The position numbers were made by a program, and so were the translations under genes. A stretch of DNA of 64,000 nt, taken from contig NW_027506907.1 of assembly GCF_052324685.1 (NCBI RefSeq), forward strand, positions 715,244 to 779,243, written 5' to 3'. Below, in pieces: positions 1 through 9,459 of this stretch (positions are counted from its first letter, which is position 1; every line of letters starts with the position of its first letter). Source of the stretch: Brachyhypopomus gauderio (Eukaryota; Chordata; Actinopteri; Gymnotiformes; Hypopomidae). A model generated the notes under the pieces. The model was not told the origin of the DNA and searched no databases. It was given only the letters and a program-made list of their open reading frames with translations.

Positions 1-689
1 ACCGAACATACTGATGGAGGGCTTTCCCCCTCACTCTCCTCGCCCTGCTCGTTGTCTCCCGACGGGGCTGAGCATACCGACGGAGCGGGGCTGACGTCTC
101 CCTCGTCTTCTCCATAACATTCAGAGGGGGCTGAGTATAACGACGGAGGGGGGCTGACTACCTCCTTCTCCTCTTCATCGGGGTGCTCGGTAGTCTCCGA
201 CCACTCCGACGGCGGGGGGCTGATGTCTTCCCTCTCCTCTCCGTAATACACCGTCGGCGCTGTGTATATGGAAGGTGAGTAGCCAGCTCCATCCTCCTTC
301 TCCTCCGAGTCCTCACTCCCGAACTCGTCTTCTGGAGGGCGGGCACTCACCATCCCCGCGTAAACAATCAGCGGGTCCTCTGCGGTATCAGCCAGGGGGG
401 TGGTCTCGCGCATTGTCGCGCGGAGTCCCTCTCTCCACGCCGCCTGGAAAAACACCTCGTCTCTCCTCTCCTCTGCGCTCTCCGGCACACGCACGGGAGA
501 AGCCGCGCGCTGGGGCTTGATTTCCCCCTCCCTCCACACACAGCTGCCCACCGCAGTAGGTGGCGGCTCTAGGGACGCAGGGGGGTGTTTCTCCTCCCAT
601 ATGCGCACCGCGGATTGGCGGAAGTGTTCAGGGGCATAGGAAAGCCATTTGCCCCAAATTCCACACACATGCCTAACATCGTATTGCAT
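1..689 (-). CDS. Hypothetical acidic-repeat protein, 5' part only, truncated by window edge
   Basis: An open frame runs from an ATG at 689 down to base 1 without a stop, at least 229 codons. The frame is also open for a few codons above the ATG and closes at a TGA near 718. The first ~100 residues have a mixed, globular-looking composition rich in Trp (IWGKW, FFQAAW). From about residue 115 the chain becomes acidic (PPEDEFGSEDSEEKED) and then shows at least four degenerate repeats of the type SPPPSxxSAPS separated by Glu/Asp-rich linkers. I do not recognise the protein. The repeat region could belong to a cytoplasmic or linker protein, or to a transposon-derived product, since LINE and LTR elements lie next to it. 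No splice site was assigned. The missing C-terminus prevents a family call. Confidence 0.5.
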   Translation of the reverse strand, partial: MQYDVRHVCGIWGKWLSYAPEHFRQSAVRIWEEKHPPASLEPPPTAVGSCVWREGEIKPQRAASPVRVPESAEERRDEVFFQAAWREGLRATMRETTPLADTAEDPLIVYAGMVSARPPEDEFGSEDSEEKEDGAGYSPSIYTAPTVYYGEEREDISPPPSEWSETTEHPDEEEKEVVSPPPSLYSAPSECYGEDEGDVSPAPSVCSAPSGDNEQGEESEGESPPSVCS

Positions 690-969
690 CTTCCAGAAGG
701 TCAGGCAGTCAAGGTGTCATATTCTGCCCTGCTTCATTCTTGTCTTTCTGTCTGTTTTCATTGTCCTGTCAGTGCCATGTCCTCCCTGCCATTTCCACTT
801 ACACTTCCCCTGTACATTCTTACTTTCACCCAAATTTGCACTCCATCAATCCCTCAACCCTTGCTGCCACTATTGTGTCCTCCCTTGCTCATCAGAATTG
901 TCTGTCAGTATATGGTGTTTATGGTCAAAAGCCGATCCGTACAGTGAACACTTAGAACCTCAAGCTTGG
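690..969. other. Intergenic, pyrimidine-rich, nothing recognised
   Basis: Mostly C/T-rich sequence between the open frame on the left and the LINE tail on the right. Short plus-strand frames here look like composition artefacts. It could hold the upstream exon or 5' UTR of the minus-strand frame, but I see no convincing splice site. Confidence 0.3.
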
Positions 970-1422
970 CTCGACTAGAAACGCCATGTTTAAAGTCTCA
1001 TGAAAGACAAAGTTCCAGACTATTCTTCGTCCTGGCTCCATGATAGTGGAACGAACTTCCATTAGCTGCTAGGACTGCAGAGTCTATTGCTATCTTCAAA
1101 CATAGACTGAAGACCCACCTGTTTGTTGAGTTCTTACCAGAGCACTAACTCGGCTGATGCCACTTGCCGTTGTTCCTAAATTGTATGTCTGTCTATGGTT
1201 ATTTGTGCTTCTTGGCAAACATCTAACTTGCAAAACACTAGGTATTGACATTGACTCCTGTAGTTTAGTAGTAGTCTGACTCAATGGTATCTTGAATTCT
1301 GGCCTATCTGTACTATTACCTAGGATGAATTCTGTGATCAGATGCAAAGCACTTTTGTAAGTCCCTCTGGATAAGAGCGTCTGCTAAATGCCGTAATTGT
1401 AAATTGAATGTAAATGTGTTTA
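970..1422 (+). mobile_element. 5'-truncated non-LTR retrotransposon (LINE) 3' end
   Basis: Around 1047-1146 the plus strand reads WNELPLAARTAES-IAIFKHRLKTHLF followed by a stop. This is the typical C-terminal tail of fish LINE open reading frame 2 products. About 200 bases later comes the widespread teleost LINE/SINE tail, with a 'taagtccctctggataagag' block followed by 'cgtctgctaaatgcc' and an A/T-rich end near 1405-1422. The 5' part is missing, as usual for LINE insertions. The exact family (L2-, RTE- or Rex-like) is not assigned. Confidence 0.65.
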
Positions 1423-1823
1423 CATTTCTGCCATGTGTTCCTAGTATCACCACTCCTCACATGCTCATGGATGTCTCCCTCTTGTTAGCCCCAGCTGTTT
1501 GTCATTTGTGCTTGTATATATCCCTGGTTGTCTGCCTTATCTTTGCTTGGTTTTGTTTTTTTTTTTATTATTATTTTATTGTTTTGCCAATAAGTAATTT
1601 TGTCTTTGTTCTCTTGGTTTGTTTGTTTCTTGCAATTGCATCCTGCCTCCTCAGATCACCTGATGTGATAGAAGGTAACTCAGGATAACATATTTTCTGA
1701 ACAGGTAGGCAATGTTGTCATTAAATGAGATACATTTATTGTGATAATTATAGACAGGCTACTTAGGTACACAGACGAGTACTGAATGTTTAACCGTGAA
1801 TATAAAAGGAAGAGTAATTATAG
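1423..1823. other. Unassigned T-rich spacer next to the LTR element
   Basis: A T-rich segment (poly-T near 1555-1580) followed by A/T-rich sequence up to the target site of the retrotransposon. The last four bases, ATAG at 1820-1823, are the left copy of its target-site duplication. No gene is seen. Confidence 0.4.
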
Positions 1824-2932
1824 TGTAACCCCACCCTTGCGTCTGTCACTATAAGACAGTGTTGAGTATCACCTAAGAACCAAGGGTTGGCTTCACATGT
1901 AGGTTCAATGAGGAGACTGCTGTGAGTTACCTGCCTAATTACTGAATTAGGCCTGTAAGGTCCACCACAAATACCATACATACGCAATAGACTGATAACC
2001 TGAGAGAAATGTATTGACTTAATAAAGGCATTCGCAACACAATGAAAATTAAAAAAATCAAATTAAGAATGAGTACTGGACAAAAAAGTAAATAAATAAA
2101 CAAAACTGAATTACCACATCACTTGTATTATCTACCCAATGTTAAATTTGCAATACACAGATATTTGTATAATGACAATGTTTGAATCCTATTTGGCCAA
2201 TTAAATGTATTTTTTCTTGAAACAAATAAAATGTCTGAGATCTCAGGTATATAAAAAATGAAATAAAATTGTCCCTTTAGTTCAAAAATCAACTGGGGTA
2301 CCCAAATTCCTACCGCCCTTTTCCACTGTGAATGTCCGAGATGGGTATTGCAATGGAGAAGAATATGAAGATGTGGATTGACTCTTCCCTCCCAAAGGCG
2401 AGTGGCAACGGCGAAGATGCAGATTGAAGGAAGCAGAAAATGGCGGAAGAACCGGGAACCCAATCAAAGGACTCTAAAAAAAAACCAGCCGAGAAATCTG
2501 TAGCTCAAAAAAAATATCCAAAATCCTATGCTGTCCTATTTGGTCACAGATCGATCACCTTCTCTGGGTCAGCGTCTGATAAATCGCCGAATTGCTAGGT
2601 GTGACGAATTCTCAGAACTATTATAAAATTATATTGAACTTTTCTTGCGTTCAGCAACTGCATCCACAATGCGCTGACAGAAGGAAAAGAAAGAAAAAAC
2701 TCACAGACGTCTATCATCCCTATCAATTCGCGCGCTGAATGCCCACGTGACAACCTACAAATCTAAATTAAAGTAGACATTAATATGTACTGCTGGCATC
2801 TCTACTCAAATGATTCCCTTTTTTTCTAAAAATAATGAATTTATATTTAAAGGGCCATGGTCTTTTAAACTACGTAAAGCAATAAAAAAAATAAAGCAGA
2901 AATAACCTGGGGCTCAGAAAATCCAGGTTACA
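1824..2932 (-). repeat. 3' LTR of the Ty3/Gypsy element
   Basis: 1109-bp direct repeat of the right-hand LTR, bounded by TGTAACC and GGTTACA. It is almost identical to 9460-10913 once the nested 338-bp solo LTR and its 5-bp target duplication are removed from that copy. Short minus-strand reading frames inside it also occur in the other LTR and are not genes. Confidence 0.92.
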
Positions 2933-2944
2933 CCCTCCCCCTCT
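2933..2944 (-). other. Polypurine tract
   Basis: On the minus strand AGAGGGGGAGGG lies directly against the first base of the 3' LTR. This is the position and composition expected for the plus-strand primer of reverse transcription. Confidence 0.85.
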
Positions 2945-2969
2945 TACTGCATGAGGCCCTGCATGCACA

Positions 2970-5900
2970 CTAAACCCTACAAGAGACTTCATGGGGGGTA
3001 CTAGACACTGGACCAATGAGATCTTGCAGACTCTCAAAAAATGAACTAAGGGCAAGGATCAAGGGTTTCCCCAGTTCATCATAGGTGAACTTATGTGGAA
3101 CACGTCTTTCTCTGCTAGAACGCCTGGGCTCGGGCATGTGCTGTTCTTGAATGACACTCGTGTCCTCTTCAGGCCCTCGAGGGACAAGGTCATGGTCATG
3201 CTGCTGATCAGAGGGGACTGCCTCACTTCCCTTATGACCCGGTGTACTGCTTCCACTCCTGTCCCCTTCTGGTGTGTCACACTCGGGAATGTCTACAATG
3301 ACATACTCCCTGGATTGGGCAAAAGGTGACTCAATCAGTTCGGTGGATTGTTCAGGACTTAACTGTTCAGATGTAAACGAGTGTGGGGCGTTAATGTTAG
3401 GGACATTTGGTTTCAATGGGGTTGGAAATTGTTTCTTGGGTACATATGTTATTTCCTGAATAAAAGGGTCATGAAAAGTAATTTGCGTGGGTGCCTCGAA
3501 AATACAATCAACCTCCTCTTCATCTGTAAAATCCCCTTCTGAAACATCACATTCTGCCAAGTGTTTTTTTAGCTTATTCCTTCTCGAACCTACCCTCTTT
3601 GCTTTATTTGGCCCTGGCCCCTGCTCTGGAGTTTCCTCAACAGGCAGAAATCCACAGGGCAAAAGCAGGTCTCTGTGGAGAGTTCGATGCGGCCCACTGC
3701 CCTTCTCGGGCTTGACAACATACACAGGGCCACCATCGATTTGTTTCAGAACAACGTGAACTGATCGCTCCCACCTGTCGGCCAACTTATGTTTCCCGCG
3801 CACACTAACATTCCTCACCAGGACCCGGTCACCTTCGACTAACTCAGCAGCTCTGACTTTGACATCAAACCGCAGTTTATTCCTTTCCCCTGCTTTCTTT
3901 GAGTTTTCAGCCGCCAGAGAGTAGCTCTCATGGAGGTTTTGACGCATATTCTGCACATATTCTGAATGTGTCTTATGGGTCTCGGTAGGAGGGCCAATGC
4001 CCAAGATGAGATCAACTGGAAGGGTCGGCTGCCTGCCGAACATCAACTCGTAAGGGGAGTACCCAGTTGTGTCATTCCTTGTGCCATTGTACGCATGCAC
4101 AAGGGGTTTGACAAAATCCCTCCAATGTTGTTTGTTCTTTTCCTCCAAGGTTCCGAGCATGCTTAACAGGGTCCTATTAAAGCGCTCCACAGGGTTTCCT
4201 TGGGGATGATAGGGTGTAGTACGCACCTTCTCTGCCCCAATCAGCAAACACAGCTCTTTGATTGTGTGGCATTCAAAATCCCTTCCCTGGTCACTGTGAA
4301 GGCGACTAGGAAACCCATAGTGGACAAGGAAGTTTTCCCACAGGGCCTTAGCAACCGTCCTGGCCTTCTGGTCCTTAGTTGGCACTGCCACAGCAAACTT
4401 TGTGAAATGGTCAGTTATGACCAGAATGTTCCTCATATCATGGCTGTCAGGCTCAAGGGACAGGTAGTCCATGCAAACCAACTGTAATGGGTAAGTTGTT
4501 TTAATGTTGACCATCGGTGCTGCTCTCTGCGGTTGAGCTTTCCTCCTGAAACATCTTTCACAGGTTTGGCACTTCTTGTCAATGGATTCCTTCATCCTTG
4601 GCCAATAAAATCTGGCTCTAGCCAGACTTAGCACACGCTCAGGTCCTAGATGACCAACTTCATCGTGTAGCCCATGAAGAGCTCTGTCTCTATATTGCGC
4701 CAGCAACACGAGCTGATAGACCACGTCTCCTCGATCAAGACACTTCCTATGGAGGATGCCATCCCTAAGTTCAAGCCTTTTCCACTCTCTAAGGAGCAAC
4801 TTGACCTCTTGCGGCTCGGCGCTTACAGCTTTGAAGCTGGGCTTTTGTGCACCGCCCATTAAGGTGATGACCTTCTGAATTGATGGGTCCTCCCTCTGTG
4901 CCTTATACCAGCATTCCTTTGTCATGCCAGGCAGGGTTGTTTAGCCTTGGCCAGTAAACATTTCAGGCACAGACGAAGCATCTGTGGCAAGCGACTCTGC
5001 AAGAACAGAGAGCTGCAGTGAGATGACTATATGACGTTGACAGAGGGCAGGAATTACATCTGTGGGGATCTCCCTTTTCTCCCCCTCTAAAATGCGCTTC
5101 GCCATTGCCTCAATCCTCTCCTTCTCCTGTAGGAAGTCCTCGTCATCTTGAGGTGGGGCCTGTGGACGTCGAGACAGACCATCTGCATCACTGTTACTAT
5201 GTCCTGCTCGATACTTGATATTGAACCTGTATGTCGACAGGGCAGCCAACCAACGGTGTCCTGCCGCATCGAGCTTAGCAGAGGTAAGGACATAAGTGAG
5301 CGGATTATTATCTGTCAGGACAGTGAAATCAGTACCGTAGAGGTAATCATTAAACTTTTCACAGATTGCCCACTTTAGAGCCAGGTACTCTAGCTTGTGA
5401 GCTGGATAATTTCGCTCACTCTTTGACAAGCCTCTACTGGCATAGGCTATCACGCGGAGCTTTCCACCTTGCTCTTGATAAAGAGCAGCTCCCAGACCCT
5501 CATGGCAAGCATCCGTGTGCAGCACGTATGGAAGCTTGGGGTTGGCAAAGGCTAGGACCGGAGCAGATGTTAACTTGTCAATAAGTGTTCTGAAAGCAGA
5601 CTCACACTCAGGTGTCCACTCTGCACTGAAGGGAGAGCGAGGATGGACACAGCTCTTTGGCCGGTCCCTCTTGTAGACTTTACCTCTCTTCTTGGCTGGA
5701 TAATATCCAACAGTGAGAGAGTTGAGGGGCTTGGCGATTTTAGAATAGCCCTCCACAAAACGCCTATAATAACCTGCAAAGCCCAAAAAACGCTTTAGTT
5801 CTTCTCTATTCACAGGACGAGGCCAGTCCTTGAGAGCAGAAATTTTTCCTGGATCAGTGTGGACCCCTTGGGCATCCACCACGTGACCAAGGTACTTTAC

Positions 5901-7610
5901 TGATGACTTAAAGAACTGGCACTTCTCAGGTGACAATCTTAGGCCATAGTCCTTGAGGCGGTGTAGTATCTTCATGAGTCTCTCCTCATGCTCCTCAAGG
6001 GTTTCTGAAAAGACTATAAGGTCATCTAAGAACACAACAACCTCACTCAGATGCAAGTCTCCAACGCACTTTTCCATGAGGCGTTGGAAGGTGCTCGGAG
6101 CATTGGTCACACCCTGCGGCATGCGGTTGAATTCATAGAAGCCCAAAGGACATGTAAATGCTGTTTTTGGTTTGTCCTCCTCTGCCATCTCCACCTGATA
6201 ATACCCTGACCTGAGATCCATCACTGAGAACCACTTTGCCCCACTCAATGCCGAGAACGTCTCCTCAATATTGGGGAGGGCATATGCATCTTTTATAGTG
6301 CGGGTATTCAGCTTCCTATAATCGATACACAGCCTAATCTTCCAATTTCTCTTCCTTACTAACACCACTGGTGAGGCGAAGGGACTCTCTGACTCACGTA
6401 TGATTCCAGCATCAAGGAGCTCTCTGAGGTGCTGTTTCACAGCCTCCCTATCACTGGGATGTATGGGCCTCGGGCGCTCCTTAAAAGGCGTTGGGTCCTG
6501 CAAGCGTATACGGTGTTTCACAGCAGTTGTATGACCCAAGGAGAGCTCATCAGCAGCAAAGACCTCTGGGATTGAATTTAGCAGGTCTGAAATTCGTCGT
6601 TTCCATTCCTCAGGCATAGGGGAGTCATCAAGATTGAACGCAAACTGCTCACCTGGAGTCTGAGAATTAGTGGCAACACACTTCATGGAGTTTAGGGGCA
6701 TTGCACTCTGAGCAGCAGATATCTCACCAATGACACACCTCGGAGGCAGAGTGACATTGTGGTCTGTTATGTTTCTAAAAGTAATAGGAATCTTGCTGGA
6801 GGCCTTACAGGTGATGTTTATAAGTGCACACTCAAGGAATAGCCCACCTGGTAGGGAAAAAGATCCAGGGGGTTCAAGGACAAAACACGTGCTTGGATGC
6901 TCGTTCCCAACCCTGACATCCCCAACCACACATAGCTTATGCCCTGCTGGGATGGTGACGGGATTTCTCCCATGCAACTTCACAGGATGAGGTTGATTTA
7001 GACTTTTGCACATTTTGGCAACATAATGAAGGAGCAAAGCGAACTGGTCTGACCTCCTCTGGAGGCTCGGCCTGTCATGATTCATCCCACGCTGATAAAG
7101 TTGCAGCAGAACATTTGTGCCAACCAGCATTGGGACTTGGCTGTTAAACTGGCACTCGGGGACAACAAGCGCTAGGGTAGTTAGCCGCTCCTCCGTACCA
7201 GTAACACCATGTGGGAAAGTTAGTGGGATCTCAATATAGCCCAAATACGGTACAGACTGACCCCCAGCCCCCTCAATCTCGAGCAGATGACAGATGGGCT
7301 GGATAGGAAAGGACAACAGATATCTGGAACAGAAAGTCTCTGAGACGGTTGTGACCTGGGACCCGGTATCAAGAATGGCTCGGCACTCTATGTCCCCTAT
7401 GGAGACTGTAGAGACACAGCGAGGGCCGATCAATCCGGAAGGTAAGGCATTGGGAGATTCATTACTGCTCCCAGAGGCTTCAGTTTCAATTTCCACACTG
7501 TGGATCATCGCTGCGGGACTTGTCTGATTGACGTCCTCAGCTCCCGCTCGTCCCACTGCAGGAGCCTCTACAAGTTTAAAGATGATCCGGCGCCTCGTTG
7601 TCGTGCCCAA
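2970..7610 (-). pseudogene. pol: pol polyprotein (protease-RT-RNase H-integrase), one in-frame stop
   Basis: The pol frame opens upstream of gag's stop and runs as 889 codons to a TAA at 4941-4943. It then continues in the same frame for another ~655 codons to 2970. Counting from 7610, the protease has DTGS at residues 81-84. The reverse transcriptase spans roughly 375-580, with LCIDYRKLN and the catalytic FLDD at 527-530. RNase H has D700 (HTDA), E741 and D767 (LTDNNPL). After the stop comes integrase: an HHCC zinc finger (HGLHDEVGHLG...CQTCERC) and the DDE core D153, D212, E247 counted from the Met at 4925. A basic C-terminal domain follows. The stop sits between RNase H and integrase, so integrase could not be made by normal decoding. 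No chromodomain is evident. Translation would depend on -1 frameshifting from gag. Confidence 0.92.
7513..7580 (-). promoter_or_regulatory. -1 ribosomal frameshift signal: UUUAAAC slippery site plus H-type pseudoknot
   Basis: In the gag frame the heptamer U UUA AAC (7580-7574) lies two codons before gag's TAG stop, and pol is open in the -1 frame across it. After a 7-nt spacer, stem 1 pairs GGCUCCUGC (7566-7558) with GCGGGAGCU (7547-7539), 9 bp including two G-U pairs. The 10-nt loop contains GUGGGAC (7556-7550), which can pair with GUCCCGC (7519-7513) to form a 7-bp stem 2. Heptamer, spacer and two-stem geometry match the classical -1 frameshift design. Pairing was worked out by hand, with no energy calculation. 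Confidence 0.82.
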
Positions 7611-9239
7611 AACCTGTTACGTTTATCTTGGAGCTCTGCATTCTTTTTACGAACAAGGCCAGGGTTAGGTTCATTGGTGCATTTTACGGCAATGTGGCCA
7701 TCTTCTCCGCACTTAAAGCAGAACCATGGTTTTGGCTGAGTGGGAGTTTGGGGTGTCGAAGGACTTGTGACATGGCCAGCTAAACTTTCACCTCGTAAGG
7801 GTGCTTCCTTCTTTGGTGAATCACTCAGGGGCTCTTCACGCTTAAAATCTTTAGTCTCCTTGTGTATTAGCTGTGCAACTTGTTTCCGAAGTTCTGCAAC
7901 TTCCCTTTCAATCTTGGAACTTACATCAGGCTTTGTGGGAATTATGGCAATAGGTTCCTCATCAAACACTGGTAGACTCAAGACTGAGTGAACATGTGCT
8001 GCAGCCTTTGTACTTCCCAGATGCTTTTTCATTCGGTCCATCTTGGCAGCCCGCCGATCCTCCTCTGTTCTCAATAGCAACAGTAATTCTGGAAAAGACG
8101 GGGGACTAGTTTTCCTGTGCTCTAGTTGGAGGCCAATGATCAAACTCTGGTCCCAACATCCTCTGCAAAACTGCCTGAGTAAATACTTGTCTGATTCACC
8201 AGGTGAAACCCCCCCTCTAGAGATGGCTTTGGTAAGAAGCGTTTGGAGACGGTTCAGGTAGATAGAGGGCTTCTCCCCGGAATTCTGGTTTGAACCCAAA
8301 AATGTTGCAAAGAGCTCTTCACCATCCTCTACCACCCCAAAAGCAGATTCAAGCTGAACGAGGTAAGCTTCAGGTGGTGCATTTGTTCCAAGTGGCTTGA
8401 CCACATCAGCTGCAGGGCTGAGCAGACTCTCCAAAATCCTTCTCACCTTTTGGGAATCCGATAGTGAAACATCCTTGAGGAGAAGGTCTACCTGGGTGCG
8501 CCAGGCATCATAGTCAACCTCGCCATTTGGCTTGGGAAACCGCCCAGAAAAGGTTCTGACTCTGCTCTGACTAAAGTTAGATGGTGAAGCTTAATTACGA
8601 ATGAAATGCTCAACAATAACTTTCTGGACTTGAGGTGGGTTGATGGCACTTGCATTCAGAAATGGAGAGCTTGTAGGGGAGCTGAGACAGGGAGCATTAG
8701 GAGCTGGATCAGAACGGCTTGGCTCAGCATTGTCAGGGTGATCCCCATCAGTTGTTCTATTGTCGCTACTGGGTGTAGGAGTATCTGACAACTGGAGGTG
8801 AGTGTCAGGGCTCGGGAGGGGGGCAGCGTCAGGTTGGACTGGTCCTAACTCCCGCTGAAGCATATGCCAAAAACCAGCTTTACTTCTCCCAGCGAGAGTG
8901 CTCAGTTCGGCTAAACATCTCTGGGCTAACTCTCTACCAAGCTCCTCTTGACACATCTCGCGAATGGTTTTAACATGCCAGGTAATGTTGGGATCACCAG
9001 GGCTAGGTACCTGGCCAAGGTTTGCAGGATCGAGCCTCAAAATTGACCGTTCTGATGAATACTCTAGAAGGGCTCTGGCCCTCGGCTGATCTGGCACGTC
9101 AGGAACCCTGACTATTTTTTTTTACATCTCCATTAACCTTAAAGAAGTCGATTATCTCACCATCGGTGTACTGTTCATCTATGCCTGTAATGTAAAGGCT
9201 ACTAGGTCCATGTACATCAAACTGGTTGCACGGATCCAT
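7568..9239 (-). pseudogene. gag: gag, PNMA-like, with one frameshift and one in-frame stop
   Basis: Gag starts at the ATG at 9239. The first ~45 codons resemble the RRM-like N-terminal domain of PNMA proteins (SSLYITGIDE...). A run of nine A (9115-9123, T on the plus strand) shifts the frame, where eight would keep it. The frame then continues from 9097 for 168 codons to a TAA at 8591-8593 and resumes in the same frame through the capsid region (DYDAWRTQVDLLLKD, then LLSPAADVV). A zinc knuckle follows (CFKCGEDGHIAVKC, CX2CX4HX4C). It ends at 7568 just after the slippery site. PNMA genes are known to derive from Ty3/Gypsy gag, so this is a relative of their source lineage. The A-run change could also be a sequencing error. 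Confidence 0.85.
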
Positions 9240-9438
9240 TTTATCAGGTGTTAAGGTTTAACAATGGTTTGGGTCTATCTCAATAATATTTTGACAATGG
9301 GTTGAGTCTAAGCTCCTGCTGTGTTCCTGCACATCAATTTTTTTTATTATTATTAATTAATTAATTATTATTATTATTTATTTTTTTATTTTTTTGAAAA
9401 AATCTATTTGGGGTGGGACCTAGCTTAACTGCAGCAGT

Positions 9439-9456
9439 CTCCTGGCTGGCTCGCCA
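9439..9456 (-). other. Primer binding site matching tRNA-Arg(ACG)
   Basis: On the minus strand, three bases after the 5' LTR, an 18-base stretch begins TGGCGAGCCAGCC. Its complement on the plus strand is the 3' end of vertebrate tRNA-Arg (ACG) as I remember it, including the added CCA. The match is perfect over 18 bases and breaks just beyond. About 200 bases of A/T-rich leader separate it from the gag ATG. Confidence 0.82.
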
Positions 9457-9459
9457 CTT

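Noticed and set aside
2128-2463. 111- and 154-codon minus-strand frames in both LTRs (also 9978-10442)
   Set aside because: They lie inside the LTRs, differ where the solo LTR inserted, and have no recognisable domain.
4925-4943. Reading the two pol parts as separate genes
   Set aside because: They are in the same frame separated by a single TAA and have the usual RNase H to integrase order, so they are one interrupted polyprotein.
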